Part shown: piece by piece, positions 1 to 8,881 of the stretch | Layout of the letters: each line of letters begins with the position of its first letter | How positions within the stretch are numbered: the stretch's first letter is position 1 | Source of the DNA: an uncultured Collinsella sp. | GTDB lineage: Bacteria; Actinomycetota; Coriobacteriia; Coriobacteriales; Coriobacteriaceae | Direction: 5' to 3' | NCBI GenBank assembly: GCA_900541745.1 | Contig: UQLA01000002.1 | Location: 167,736 to 231,735 of the forward strand | Length of the DNA: 64,000 nucleotides | Translations under genes and position numbers: made by a program | Notes under the pieces: generated by a model | Seen by the model: only the letters and a program-made list of their open reading frames with translations | Databases searched by the model: none | Told to the model about the DNA's origin: nothing

Positions 1-2017
1 TGGTTGTCGTAGTCGTGGCCTCTTCCTCGTCTTTGTCCTCGGTGTCGCTTTCCGCCTTCTTGGTGTTGCTGGTGCCGTAGAACTTCCAGACGTTGTTGTT
101 CTTATACGTGGGGGCCGTTCCGGTCGGGAACTCCTCGCGCTCGGTGCCGGCAAGGACGGTGTTCATGAACTTCTTAAAGACGGGCAGGTTAGTGCTGTCG
201 CCCAGCAGGTCCGTGCCGTACTTTTGGATGGGAATCTCACCTGCGGAGTAGCCGGTCCACAGGGCGCATGCCAGCTGCGGGGTATAGCCGCAGAACCACA
301 GGTTGGTGGTGTTGTCGGTGGTACCTGTCTTGCCGGCATAGGGCTGGTTCACGCTCAGAGCGCCGGCGGCACCCGTGCCGCTGCCCTGCATGACGCCGGT
401 CAGGACGTCGGTCACTGCCGCGGCCTCGCCGGTGGAGAGCACCTGCGAGGGGTTATCGGTGTGCTGGTACAGTACCGAGCCAGTTCGCGAATCAATCTCG
501 GTGATGGCGATCGGCTGGCGATAGTAACCGCCGTTGGCAAACGTGGCATAGGCCGCGGCCATCTCGAGCGGCGAGATGGAGCCGGTGCCGAGCGTCATGA
601 CGGGAACGTCCTCGATATTGTCCTTAGAAGGATCGATGCCGAGCTTTTTGACGAGCGACATGATCTTGTTATTGCCGATAGCCTCTGCAACCTGGATATA
701 GCCGGTGTTGGAGGAGTATGCCGTCGCCTGCTTGAGCGTGATGGTGCCGTAGCTTTGGTTGGCGTAGTTTTGCACCTCGGTCGTGGTGCCCTTGGCCTTG
801 AGCGGCGAGTTGCAGTTGAGGGTGACGTTGGGGTTCATGCCGTTTTGGATGGCAGTGGCCAGCGTAAAGGCTTTAAACGTGGAGCCCACGGGACGCTTGG
901 CCGTGGCGTGGTTCACGTGGTTCTCGTCGGCGTTATAGTCGTAGCCGCCCACCATGCACTTGATGTAGCCGGTCTTGGGGTCGACGACGACCATGCCCAT
1001 GTCCAGGCCGTCGAGCGAAAGCGTGTCGAGCTGGGCACGCACGGCCTCCTCGGCAGTCTGCTGCATCGTGGGGTCGATGGTGGTCTTGACGGTTAGGCCG
1101 CCCTTAAACAGCACGTCGGTGGAGAACTCCTGCTCCAGCAGCTGCTTAACATAGGCGACAAAGTAGGGCTGCGAATACACGTCGACGCCGCTGCCCGAAA
1201 TCTCGGTTACGTTGAGGGTGATGGGCTCTGCCTGCGCGGCGTCGTGCTCCTCCTGGGTGATGTGGCCCAGGCGCAGCATGTTGTCGAGGACCTTGTTGCG
1301 GCGGGAGAGCGCCAGATCGGGATTAACCGTGGGGTCGTACTGCGACGGCGAGTTGGGAAGGCCGATGAGCAGCGCGGCCTCGCTCAGGGTGAGATCGGCG
1401 GCGCTCTTGGACAGATAGGTCTCGGCTGCGGCCTCGATGCCGTAGGCACCGTGGCCGTAATAGATGGTATTGAGGTACATCATAAGGATCTCGTCCTTGG
1501 AGTACATCTCCTCCATCTTGATGGCGATATAGGCTTCGCGCACCTTACGCTCGATGGTCGAATCGAACTGCTCCTCCTGCAGGATGGTGTTGCGTACCAG
1601 CTGCTGGGTGATGGTCGATGCACCCTCGTGGCCACCGGAGGCGGTTGCCACGGCGGCACGCGCGATACCCCACAGGTCGATACCGCCGTGCTCGTAGAAG
1701 CGCTCGTCCTCGACGTCGACGGTGCCCTGCAGCACGTACGGAGAGACCTGGTCCTTGGTGACGGACTTGCGGTTTTGCGTGTAGAAGCTCGCGATCTTGT
1801 TGCCGTTGCAATCGACGATCTCGGTGGGTTCACTCACCAGATAGGCGTTGGCGTCGGTATAGTCGGGCAGATCGGACAGCCAACGGTTGACGTTGCCGAT
1901 CATGCCGATGCCAAACGCTACGCCCGCGATGAGCAAAAAGCCCAAGAACGAGAGCAGGATCATGGGCAGGGCGTGCGTCTTGGAACGACTGCGTCCCTGT
2001 CGTTGGCGAGGACCCAT
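1..2017 (-). CDS. Class A penicillin-binding protein (PBP1A type), C-terminus cut by window edge
   Basis: Bifunctional peptidoglycan glycosyltransferase/transpeptidase anchored in the membrane, polymerising and cross-linking the wall. The reading frame is open from ATG at 2017 (preceded by GGAGG at 7-8 nt) to the left edge. A basic N-terminus (MGPRQRQGRSRSK) is followed by one membrane segment at about residues 17-39. The GT51 domain shows EDERFYEHGGID and EGASTITQQL. The transpeptidase domain shows SxxK as STFK (S379), SxN as SSN (435-437) and KTG at 563-565. The last visible residues (about 640-672) are an acidic, Thr-rich tail. All catalytic motifs lie inside the window, so only the tail is missing. 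Its promoter must lie in the short gap before the divergent gene at 2183. Confidence 0.95.
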   Translation of the reverse strand, partial: MGPRQRQGRSRSKTHALPMILLSFLGFLLIAGVAFGIGMIGNVNRWLSDLPDYTDANAYLVSEPTEIVDCNGNKIASFYTQNRKSVTKDQVSPYVLQGTVDVEDERFYEHGGIDLWGIARAAVATASGGHEGASTITQQLVRNTILQEEQFDSTIERKVREAYIAIKMEEMYSKDEILMMYLNTIYYGHGAYGIEAAAETYLSKSAADLTLSEAALLIGLPNSPSQYDPTVNPDLALSRRNKVLDNMLRLGHITQEEHDAAQAEPITLNVTEISGSGVDVYSQPYFVAYVKQLLEQEFSTDVLFKGGLTVKTTIDPTMQQTAEEAVRAQLDTLSLDGLDMGMVVVDPKTGYIKCMVGGYDYNADENHVNHATAKRPVGSTFKAFTLATAIQNGMNPNVTLNCNSPLKAKGTTTEVQNYANQSYGTITLKQATAYSSNTGYIQVAEAIGNNKIMSLVKKLGIDPSKDNIEDVPVMTLGTGSISPLEMAAAYATFANGGYYRQPIAITEIDSRTGSVLYQHTDNPSQVLSTGEAAAVTDVLTGVMQGSGTGAAGALSVNQPYAGKTGTTDNTTNLWFCGYTPQLACALWTGYSAGEIPIQKYGTDLLGDSTNLPVFKKFMNTVLAGTEREEFPTGTAPTYKNNNVWKFYGTSNTKKAESDTEDKDEEEATTTTT

Positions 2018-2182
2018 ATATTGACCTCCAGGTATGTCGTGCCGGGCGGCGGGTGCGCCGCTGGGGCAGGATGGACATAAGTTATTACACGATAAACCAA
2101 ACGAGGCGCGCGAGGCCTCGTGTATGCTGGATGACGGCATTTTTCAGAGTGAATGCATACCTTGTTGGTAAGGAGTTTGCCG

Positions 2183-4153
2183 ATGGCGATTCGGACGATG
2201 GGGCCGAGCGGACAATGCGATAACGAGCTGGGGGCTGCCGAGGCGGCGCTGCCCGAGCTGCTGGCGCCTGCCGGCGGACTCGAACAGATGCTCGCGGCGA
2301 TTGCAGCAGGCGCCGATGCCATCTATGCGGGCCTGGGCGGGTTTAACGCCCGCGTGAGCGCACACGGCTTTACCGACGACGAGTTTTTGCGCGGCTGCGT
2401 CGTGGCGCATGCGCACGGCGTGCGTGTATACGTGACGCTCAACGTGTTTGTGTTCGATGACGAGTTGGCCGACGCGGTGGCGCTGGGGGCGCATGCGCAT
2501 GAGCTGGGTGCCGATGCCTTGATCGTGGCGGATGCCGGTCTGGCCTGCGCGTTGCGCGCGGCGATTCCCGGGGTCGAGATTCACCTGTCCACGCAGGCGG
2601 GCGTCCATAGCGAAGGCGCCGTGCGCCTGGCTGCCGACGAGCTCGGGGTCGAGCGCGTGACGACCGCCCGCGAGCTGGCGGTCGACGAGATTGCCGCCCT
2701 GTGTGCTACCGGCGTGCCTATCGAGGTGTTCTGCCACGGCGCGATTTGCATTGGATATTCGGGCGCCTGCGAGTTTTCGGCCCTGCGGCGTGGACGATCG
2801 GCGATGCGCGGCGACTGTACACAGCCGTGTCGCCTGGCGTACGACCTGGTGGACGAGGCGGGGGAGAGCGTCGTTTCCGTGGAGGGCGATCGTCTGCTGT
2901 GCCCGCGCGACTATCTGGGCATTGCGCACCTGCCCGAGCTTGTTGGGGCCGGGGTGGCGTCGCTCAAGATCGAGGGGCGCATGAAAAACCCCGACTACGT
3001 GTTCAACGTGGTGCGGGTGTGGCGTCGTGCACTCGATATGCTGCGCGATGGCGCGTGGGATGCCGCTGCCGTGTCGGCGCTCGAGCGCGAGCTGGGCAGG
3101 TCGTTCAACCGCGGGTTTACCGATGCGTATCTGCGGGGGCGATCGGGTGCTGAGCTCATGAGCTTTGAGCGTGCGATTAACCAGGGCGTGCGCGTGGGCC
3201 ACTTGGTGACTGTGGGTCACGAAGAGGTGACCGTCGAGCTCGATGCCGCCGTGGCCGCGGGCGACACGCTCGAGATTCGGTTCTATCCGGGTGCCGATGC
3301 GCGCCCCGATGTGCCCAAGCGCTGGCCCCAGGTGCCCTGCCCGGTGGATGCGGCGGCGGGGGAGCGCGTTGTCGTGCACTGCAAGCGTAAGGTGGATGCG
3401 GGATGCGAGGTGTACCTGATTCGCAGCGCCGGCGTGTTGGAGCAGACGACGACGGCGCTGGAGCACATGCGGGTCGAGACGGACGCGGTCGTACCCGTTG
3501 CACGAGCCGTTGAGATACTGCCCTTTGAGGGCGCCGTGACTGTTGACGACGTGCCCGAGGCGGCGTTGGCGGAGCCGACGGAAAAGGGGGCTTCCGCTCG
3601 CATGGTCTTTGCCTGGCAGCTGATGGATGCCGACCCGTGTGGCGAGCGCGATCTGTCCGATGCGACCGTGGTGCTCGACGAGGTCTGTCGCGCGGCCGAT
3701 GCCTCGCGTACCCGTTCGCTTATGCGGCGTGCCGGGCGCGTCGTCTGCCGTAATCTGGGACAGGTGGCGATGGCGCGTGAGCTGGGCGTGGCGTTTGACG
3801 TTGCGGTACCGGTGTTTTGCGCGAACCGGGTTACGCTTGCCTGGCTACGCGGGCTCGGCGCGGGCCGTGTGTATTTGCCTGCCGAGCTTGTCGCTGACGA
3901 CGCGGAGCGCGTTGCCGAGCTTGCCGCTTGCCCCGGTGTCTTGGGGGCTGTCGACGCCGACCGTCCCGAGCTTATGGTGTGCGAGCACTGCTTGCTGACT
4001 GCCGAGGGCGCCTGCGCCACGGATGCGACGGGGCAGGTCCGTTGCCGTGACTGCTCGCGCCGTCAGCAGGCGCGCTTTTTGGTCGAACGTGACGGCACGC
4101 GTTTGCCGGTCGATGTCGACGCGTGCGGCAGGACGAGGATTTTCCTGTCGTAG
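2183..4153 (+). CDS. U32 family peptidase-like protein (RlhA/TrhP family)
   Basis: Member of the U32 'peptidase' family, whose characterised members (RlhA, TrhP, UbiU/V) are iron-sulfur proteins for prephenate-dependent RNA hydroxylation or ubiquinone hydroxylation. The family signature lies around residues 180-198, beginning EVFCHGAICIGYSGACEF, followed by RGDCTQPCR; these Cys are the expected cluster ligands. A further Cys-rich C-terminal stretch (CEHC..C..CRDC) is visible. Length (656 aa) is close to E. coli RlhA (about 650 aa with a C-terminal DUF3656) rather than the shorter TrhP, so a 23S rRNA hydroxylation role is the better guess. I chose ATG 2183, with AAGGAG 7 nt upstream, over the in-frame ATG at 2153, which has no ribosome site. 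Confidence 0.85.
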   Translation: MAIRTMGPSGQCDNELGAAEAALPELLAPAGGLEQMLAAIAAGADAIYAGLGGFNARVSAHGFTDDEFLRGCVVAHAHGVRVYVTLNVFVFDDELADAVALGAHAHELGADALIVADAGLACALRAAIPGVEIHLSTQAGVHSEGAVRLAADELGVERVTTARELAVDEIAALCATGVPIEVFCHGAICIGYSGACEFSALRRGRSAMRGDCTQPCRLAYDLVDEAGESVVSVEGDRLLCPRDYLGIAHLPELVGAGVASLKIEGRMKNPDYVFNVVRVWRRALDMLRDGAWDAAAVSALERELGRSFNRGFTDAYLRGRSGAELMSFERAINQGVRVGHLVTVGHEEVTVELDAAVAAGDTLEIRFYPGADARPDVPKRWPQVPCPVDAAAGERVVVHCKRKVDAGCEVYLIRSAGVLEQTTTALEHMRVETDAVVPVARAVEILPFEGAVTVDDVPEAALAEPTEKGASARMVFAWQLMDADPCGERDLSDATVVLDEVCRAADASRTRSLMRRAGRVVCRNLGQVAMARELGVAFDVAVPVFCANRVTLAWLRGLGAGRVYLPAELVADDAERVAELAACPGVLGAVDADRPELMVCEHCLLTAEGACATDATGQVRCRDCSRRQQARFLVERDGTRLPVDVDACGRTRIFLS

Positions 4154-4250
4154 GTGTTCGGTCGCGCCGTTTTGGTTATTATTACTGGGTTTATGAACTT
4201 CGAGCACCGCCGTATCCGGTGAGGGTGCTATAGCAAAAGGAGGATACCCA

Positions 4251-5462
4251 ATGCTGTCTGTCGACGAGCAAATGCGTATCATCACCTCGGGCGCAGCGCA
4301 GATCGTCCCCGAGGCCGACCTTCGCAAGAAGCTTGAGAAGGGCGAACCCCTTAACATCAAGCTCGGCGTCGATCCCACTAGCCCCGACCTGCACCTGGGC
4401 CATGCCGTGCCCCTGCGCAAGATGCGTCAGTTCCAGGACCTGGGCCACAACGTCACCCTCATCATCGGTAACGGCACCGCACTGATCGGCGATCCTTCGG
4501 GCAAGAACTCCACCCGCCCGCAGCTTTCGCAGGAGCAGATCGAGGCCAACGCCGAGACCTACGTGAGCCAGGCCATGAAGATCCTGGATCCCGAGAAGAC
4601 CACCATCGTGCACAACGGCGACTGGATCCTGTCGATGGATCTGGCCGGCCTGCTGCAGGTGTGCTCCAAGTTCACCGTCGCCCGCATCCTTGAGCGCGAT
4701 GACTTTACCAAGCGCTACCAGTCCCAGACGCCGATCGCCCTGCACGAGTTCCTGTACCCCGTGATGCAGGCCTTCGACTCCGTTCAGATCAAGGCCGATG
4801 TGGAGATGGGCGGCACCGACCAGCTCTTCAACCTGCTCGCCGGTCGCGAGCTCATGGAGAAGATGGGCATGGAGCCGCAGATCGCGCTTACCATGCCGCT
4901 GCTCGAGGGCACCGATGGCGTCCGTAAGATGTCCAAGTCCTATGGCAACTACATCGGTCTGACCGATGCTCCCAAGGACATGTTCGGCAAGACCATGTCC
5001 ATCCCCGACGAGATGATCGGCAAGTACTATCGCCTGGCGAGCTCGCTCACTCCGGCCGAGGTCGACAAGATCGACGCTGCCCTGGCCGATGGCTCTGCCG
5101 ATCCCTATGAGCTCAAGCGCGCTCTGGGCCGTGACCTGTGCGACACCTACCACGGCGCCGGTGCCGGCGACGAGGCTCAGGCCGAGTTCGACCGCGTGTT
5201 CAAGGAGGGCCAGCTTGCCGACTTCCCCGAGAAGCATGTCGAGCTGACCGTCAACGACGAGGGCCAGATCTACCTCGCCGGCCTGCTTAAGGACCTGGGC
5301 CTTTCGGCGAGCGCCGGCCAGGCCCGTCGCGACATTGACGGCGGCGGCGTCAAGATCAACGGCAAGGCCGTGGCTCCTAAGAGCTACAACATCGACCCCA
5401 GCGCCCTCAAGCTGGGCGACACCCTCTCCGTAGGCAAGCGCAAGGGCTTTAAGCTCATTTAG
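4251..5462 (+). CDS. tyrS: Tyrosyl-tRNA synthetase
   Basis: Charges tRNA-Tyr with tyrosine in the cytoplasm (class I aminoacyl-tRNA synthetase). The HIGH motif is HLGH at residues 48-51 and the second signature is a true KMSKS at 226-230, as in the TyrZ/TyrRS-2 subgroup rather than the KFGKS/T form of E. coli TyrS. The last 65 residues look like an S4 RNA-binding domain (SASAGQARRDIDGGGVKING). 403 aa is a normal length. AAAGGAGG lies 7 nt before the ATG. The roughly 95-nt leader holds only a small hairpin (AGCACC 4203-4208 with GGTGCT 4224-4229) and no recognisable T-box. Two hairpins follow the gene. Confidence 0.97.
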   Translation: MLSVDEQMRIITSGAAQIVPEADLRKKLEKGEPLNIKLGVDPTSPDLHLGHAVPLRKMRQFQDLGHNVTLIIGNGTALIGDPSGKNSTRPQLSQEQIEANAETYVSQAMKILDPEKTTIVHNGDWILSMDLAGLLQVCSKFTVARILERDDFTKRYQSQTPIALHEFLYPVMQAFDSVQIKADVEMGGTDQLFNLLAGRELMEKMGMEPQIALTMPLLEGTDGVRKMSKSYGNYIGLTDAPKDMFGKTMSIPDEMIGKYYRLASSLTPAEVDKIDAALADGSADPYELKRALGRDLCDTYHGAGAGDEAQAEFDRVFKEGQLADFPEKHVELTVNDEGQIYLAGLLKDLGLSASAGQARRDIDGGGVKINGKAVAPKSYNIDPSALKLGDTLSVGKRKGFKLI

Positions 5463-5488
5463 TTACGCGGTTTTACCAAACCGCGTAA
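5463..5488 (+). terminator. Hairpin directly after tyrS stop
   Basis: Perfect 11-bp stem (TTACGCGGTTT) with a 4-nt TACC loop, starting within the stop codon region. No T-run follows, so it may act as a 3' end protector rather than a full intrinsic terminator. Confidence 0.6.
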
Positions 5489-5502
5489 CCGCTCGACGCT
5501 GC

Positions 5503-5601
5503 GCGGGCCGCATTTGGACAATCTGACGTTCAACTTCAAGGGCGCGACCAGAAGGTCTGCGCCCTTTCGTTTCACGTCACCCTGTCTCAAATGCGGCCCG
5601 C
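5503..5601. repeat. Nested inverted repeat enclosing a terminator hairpin
   Basis: Perfect 14-bp outer arms GCGGGCCGCATTTG (5503-5516) and its complement (5588-5601) enclose an inner hairpin at 5538-5566. The inner stem is AAGGGCGC + GACC with loop AGAA, one bulge, then TCGTTT. The inner hairpin is a credible intrinsic terminator for tyrS; the outer arms are not needed for that and suggest a composite palindromic element. The rest of the 5463-5873 gap contains the A-type palindrome at 5659-5724 and the leader of the adenine deaminase gene, where I see nothing else. Confidence 0.6.
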
Positions 5602-5658
5602 TCGCTGGCGCTGCCAAAACATCGGCGTTTTTGTTGTCGGGACGGCAGTTAGTAGTTA

Positions 5659-5724
5659 TTGGGTAGTCGTTGGGGACGTTCTTGAATGACTAGTCGTTTA
5701 AGAACGTCCCCAACGACTACCCAA
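5659..5724. repeat. Repeat family A, copy 1 (perfect palindrome)
   Basis: Two perfect 25-bp arms (5659-5683 and 5700-5724) carrying the family core TCGTTGGGGACGTTCTT flank a 16-nt centre containing GACTAGTC. The same core recurs at 7689-7769, 8781-8881 and 51551-51618. Confidence 0.8.
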
Positions 5725-5873
5725 GGCGGCCTGTCCCCATTGCACCGAGTGGCGTGTGCCGTTAAGCGGAGGGGCGTATTGCCGACCTATCGTTTGGGCA
5801 TACAATTGCTATTGGCTTGCTGCGGTGAAGGCTCGTCCGCTCCGCAGTTATTTCTACAGTTAAAGGAGAATGT

Positions 5874-7694
5874 ATGTCCGTTGAGGTCATGAGGTCTGTG
5901 ATCGAGGCTGCCGAGGGTCGCGTGCCCGTCGACACGCTGTTTACCAATGCGCAGATTGTCGACGTGTACGGTCAGCGCGTGGCGCCCGGTAGCGTTGCCG
6001 TCAAGGACGGCGTAATCGTCGGCGTGCTCTACGACGGTCGCGACGATGCCGCTGGCACCTATGAGGCGACCGAGGTCATTGACTGCCAGGGCCGCTATCT
6101 CGCCCCCGGCTTTATCGACGGACATCTGCACATTGAGTCCTCGAACATCCGTCCCGCCGAGTATGCGCGCATGGCGGCGACGCGCGGCACCACCACTGCC
6201 ATTGCCGACAGCCACGAGATCGCCAATGTTTCCGGCCTGGACGGCCTGCGCTTTATGATTGAGGACGGCCGTCGCGCGCCCATTTCCATCAAGTACATGA
6301 TGCCCTCGTGCGTGCCCGCACTGCCCGATGAGCAGGCCGGTGCCGTTATTTCGGCTGCCGATATGCAGGCGTTTTTTGCCGAGCATCCGGGCGATGTCTT
6401 TGGTCTGGGCGAAATGATGAACCTGCCGGGCGTCTTTATGGCCGATCCCGAGACCTGCGCTCGTATCGACGCTGCCAATCAAACGCCGTCCAAGCAGGTT
6501 GACGGCCATGCGCCGCTTGTTGCCGGTAAGGACCTCAACGCCTATGCCGCAGCGGGCATCATCGCCGACCATGAGTCGACGATTCCCGAGGAGGCGCTCG
6601 ACAAGCTGTCCCGCGGCATGTATGTGATGCTGCGTGAGGGCACATGCAGCCACGACCTGGCCAATTTGTCCCCGATGCTGCTGGAGAACCCTGCCCGCGC
6701 CCGCCGCTGCTGCTTTGCGACCGACGACCGCGCTCCTTCCGACGCGCTTTCGACCGGCATGATCGACAATGCCTGCCGTGTGGCTATCGAGGCCGGTATT
6801 GACCCCGTGGTTGCCATCTCTATGGCGTCCCTGTCCACGGCCGAGGCGTTTGGCCTGGACCACGGTTGCCGCGACCCGCACGAGCTGCGTGGCGCCATCG
6901 CCCCGGGCAAGCGTGCCGACCTGCTGGTACTCAACGACCTGACGTTTGCCACGGCTCCGTATCGCGTGTATGCCGCCGGCGCGCTCGTGGCGCAGGACGG
7001 CACCTTTGTGGGCGAGATTGCACCCGAGATGGCCGAGGTTGCGGCCCTTGCCGATGAGCTGCGCGCCTCCGTTAAGCTGCCGAAGCTTTCGCTCGACGTG
7101 TTCGACTATGCCTTTAAGCCGGGCGAGGCCGTGATCGACGTGGTGCCGGGCAAGGCCATCACGGGCATGGCTCGTCCCGAGAATGCCGAGGGCCTGCGCC
7201 GCATTATGCTGATCGAGCGCCACGGCCGTGGCTTGTCACTGCAGGCCGAGGGCGCCGACGGTGATGGCCCTGCGGGCCTGGGTCTTGTTGGCAAGCACAT
7301 TGGTCGCGGCTGGGTGCGTGGCTTTACCATTACGGGCGGTGCCATCGCCTCGACGATCGGCCACGACTCGCACAACGTGTGCGTGGTGGGCGACAACGCG
7401 GCCGATATGATGGCTGCCGTCGAGGCTGTTGGCCAGGGCGGCCACGTGCTGGTGCGCAACGGTGAGGTCGTGGCGCGTATTCCGCTGGTGCTCGGTGGCC
7501 TGATGAGCGAAGGCACGGCCGAGGATGTCGCCGCGCAGCACGACGACTTTATGGTCAAGGCGCGCGCCATGGGCATTGAGCCGCCGCTCGATCCCATCAT
7601 GGGCATCATCTTCCTGCCCCTGCCGGTGATCCCGACGCTCCGCATCCGCCCCGAGGGCATGTTCGACGTCACCACCTTCACCTACGCCGACTAG
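5874..7694 (+). CDS. ade: Adenine deaminase
   Basis: Deaminates adenine to hypoxanthine in purine salvage; a metal-dependent amidohydrolase. The metal-binding signature GHLHIESS lies at about residues 82-89, followed by TTTAIADSHEIANV, and the C-terminal half has the Ade-type segment GLGLVGKHIGRG with VGGLMSEG-like LGGLMSEG. 606 aa matches the Ade family. AAAGGAG lies 7 nt before the ATG. The TAG stop (7692-7694) is contributed by the ACTAGTC of an A-type repeat, so the last codons may have been altered by repeat insertion. No purine riboswitch is visible in the leader. Confidence 0.93.
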   Translation: MSVEVMRSVIEAAEGRVPVDTLFTNAQIVDVYGQRVAPGSVAVKDGVIVGVLYDGRDDAAGTYEATEVIDCQGRYLAPGFIDGHLHIESSNIRPAEYARMAATRGTTTAIADSHEIANVSGLDGLRFMIEDGRRAPISIKYMMPSCVPALPDEQAGAVISAADMQAFFAEHPGDVFGLGEMMNLPGVFMADPETCARIDAANQTPSKQVDGHAPLVAGKDLNAYAAAGIIADHESTIPEEALDKLSRGMYVMLREGTCSHDLANLSPMLLENPARARRCCFATDDRAPSDALSTGMIDNACRVAIEAGIDPVVAISMASLSTAEAFGLDHGCRDPHELRGAIAPGKRADLLVLNDLTFATAPYRVYAAGALVAQDGTFVGEIAPEMAEVAALADELRASVKLPKLSLDVFDYAFKPGEAVIDVVPGKAITGMARPENAEGLRRIMLIERHGRGLSLQAEGADGDGPAGLGLVGKHIGRGWVRGFTITGGAIASTIGHDSHNVCVVGDNAADMMAAVEAVGQGGHVLVRNGEVVARIPLVLGGLMSEGTAEDVAAQHDDFMVKARAMGIEPPLDPIMGIIFLPLPVIPTLRIRPEGMFDVTTFTYAD

Positions 7695-7769
7695 TCATTG
7701 GGGACGTTCTTAAACGACTAGTCATCGGGGACGTTCTTAAACAACTAGTCGTTGGGGACACTCTTTGGC
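7689..7769. repeat. Repeat family A, copy 2 (three 27-bp tandem units)
   Basis: Three head-to-tail 27-bp units, each starting GACTAGTC or AACTAGTC and containing GGGGAC, at 7689-7715, 7716-7742 and 7743-7769. The first two share GGGGACGTTCTTAAAC; the third is the GGGGACACTCTTTGG variant also found at 8781 and 51597. The adenine deaminase stop codon lies inside the first unit. Confidence 0.8.
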
Positions 7770-7863
7770 GTGTTGCTTGGCGCTGCGACCGTGGGGCTTC
7801 TGGTGAGCGTGAGCTATTTGCTAGGTCCTTGTAACGTTTACGCCCGCAGAGTCTTATCTGAGT

Positions 7864-7920
7864 TCCCTTTGGGTACGTTGGAATCGGATACACGTTCGAT
7901 TCCAACAAGTCCGAAGGGAG
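7864..7920 (+). promoter_or_regulatory. Leader hairpin that includes the ribosome site of the HAD gene
   Basis: A two-part hairpin: outer arms TCCCTTTGG (7864-7872) with CCGAAGGGA (7911-7919) and inner perfect arms GTTGGAATCG (7877-7886) with CGATTCCAAC (7897-7906). The outer 3' arm contains the AAGGGAG Shine-Dalgarno sequence of the gene starting at 7928, so folding would hide it. Function is inferred from position only. Confidence 0.5.
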
Positions 7921-7927
7921 CTTTTCT

Positions 7928-8722
7928 ATGTTTAAACTGATTGCATCCGATATGGACGGCACGTTGCTTGATGAGAATAGCCAGGTACCGCCCGAGACAT
8001 ATGAGCTGATTGAGGCCCTGAGCGAGCACGGCGTGCATTTTGCTGCGTCCTCGGGCCGCCGTTACGACCGCCTATGTGAGTTCTTTGCGCCCGTGGTCGA
8101 CAAAATGGACTTTGTCGCGGCGAATGGTGCGCAGGTTTATGCAGAAGGGGTCGAGGTCGATCGCGAGGTATATTCGCATCTCGCCGTCCGCAAGCTCGCG
8201 CGCACGGTCAAGATGTTTCCTAACATGCATCTGGCGCTCTTTGATCGCACCAAGTCCTTTTTGCTCGACGACGAGGACAAATTTGTCCGCGAGATCGACA
8301 AAGATCTGCCCAACGCCGAACGCATTTGGGGACTGCCCGATCCGCATGTGAATATCATCAAGGCATCGATTATCTGCGATGACGGCAACGTGATGGACAA
8401 CGCCTACGTGTTGCAGCGCGAGCTGGGCGACCTGTTCTCTTTCGCGCCTTCGGGCAACGCGTGGATCGACGCCATGCAGCCCGGCGTGTCGAAGGCGTCG
8501 GGAATCGAGCAGCTCATGGAGCACTATGGCGTCGAACGCGACGAGGTCATGGCGTTTGGCGACTCGATGAACGACTATGAGATCATTCGCTTTGTCGGTA
8601 CGGGCTGCGCGATGGAAAATGCACGCCCCGCGCTCAAGGCAGTCGCCGATCGCGTGGTGGGGCGCAACCGCGACCACGCTGTCCAGCAGGAGCTCCGCCG
8701 TGTTCTGGAGAGTCTCGCCTAA
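7928..8722 (+). CDS. Cof-type HAD-IIB phosphatase
   Basis: Haloacid dehalogenase superfamily hydrolase of the Cof subfamily, which dephosphorylates sugar phosphates, nucleotides or cofactor intermediates; the substrate cannot be read from sequence. Motif I is DMDGTLLD (residues 8-15), motif II the Ser of AASSGR, motif III a Lys in the GVSKASG segment, and motif IV GDSMNDYE. The C2-type cap lies between motifs II and III. 264 aa is usual. A related HAD gene (8879-9721) lies on the other strand, separated only by repeats. Its ribosome site sits in a hairpin stem. Confidence 0.9.
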   Translation: MFKLIASDMDGTLLDENSQVPPETYELIEALSEHGVHFAASSGRRYDRLCEFFAPVVDKMDFVAANGAQVYAEGVEVDREVYSHLAVRKLARTVKMFPNMHLALFDRTKSFLLDDEDKFVREIDKDLPNAERIWGLPDPHVNIIKASIICDDGNVMDNAYVLQRELGDLFSFAPSGNAWIDAMQPGVSKASGIEQLMEHYGVERDEVMAFGDSMNDYEIIRFVGTGCAMENARPALKAVADRVVGRNRDHAVQQELRRVLESLA

Positions 8723-8723
8723 T

Positions 8724-8881
8724 CCGGCAGTTAGGGACGTTCCTTTTCTGCCGGCAACCGGGGACAGTCCTTGCAGCTTTTTCGCGAAGAGTGTCCCCAA
8801 CGACTAGTCATTCAAGAACGTCCCCAATGACTAGTCGTTTAAGAACGTCCCCAATGACTATAAGAACGTCCCCAATGACTA
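8724..8881. repeat. Composite repeat region: J element plus inverted A repeats
   Basis: 8724-8770 is a J element (CCGGCA...TGCCGG stem around TTAGGGACGTTCC), found again inverted at 63872-63919 with only 3-4 mismatches in 48. From 8781 to 8881 there are four reverse-oriented A units (GTCCCCAAYGACTAG). The last supplies the CTA that reads as the TAG stop of the minus-strand HAD gene. No other content is visible between the two HAD genes. Confidence 0.75.

Noticed and set aside
4154..4250. T-box riboswitch before tyrS
   Set aside because: The leader is under 100 nt with only one small hairpin and no T-box sequence.
7752..7940. 62-aa TTG-start frame before the HAD gene
   Set aside because: It begins inside an A repeat, lacks a ribosome site and overlaps the HAD start and leader hairpin.
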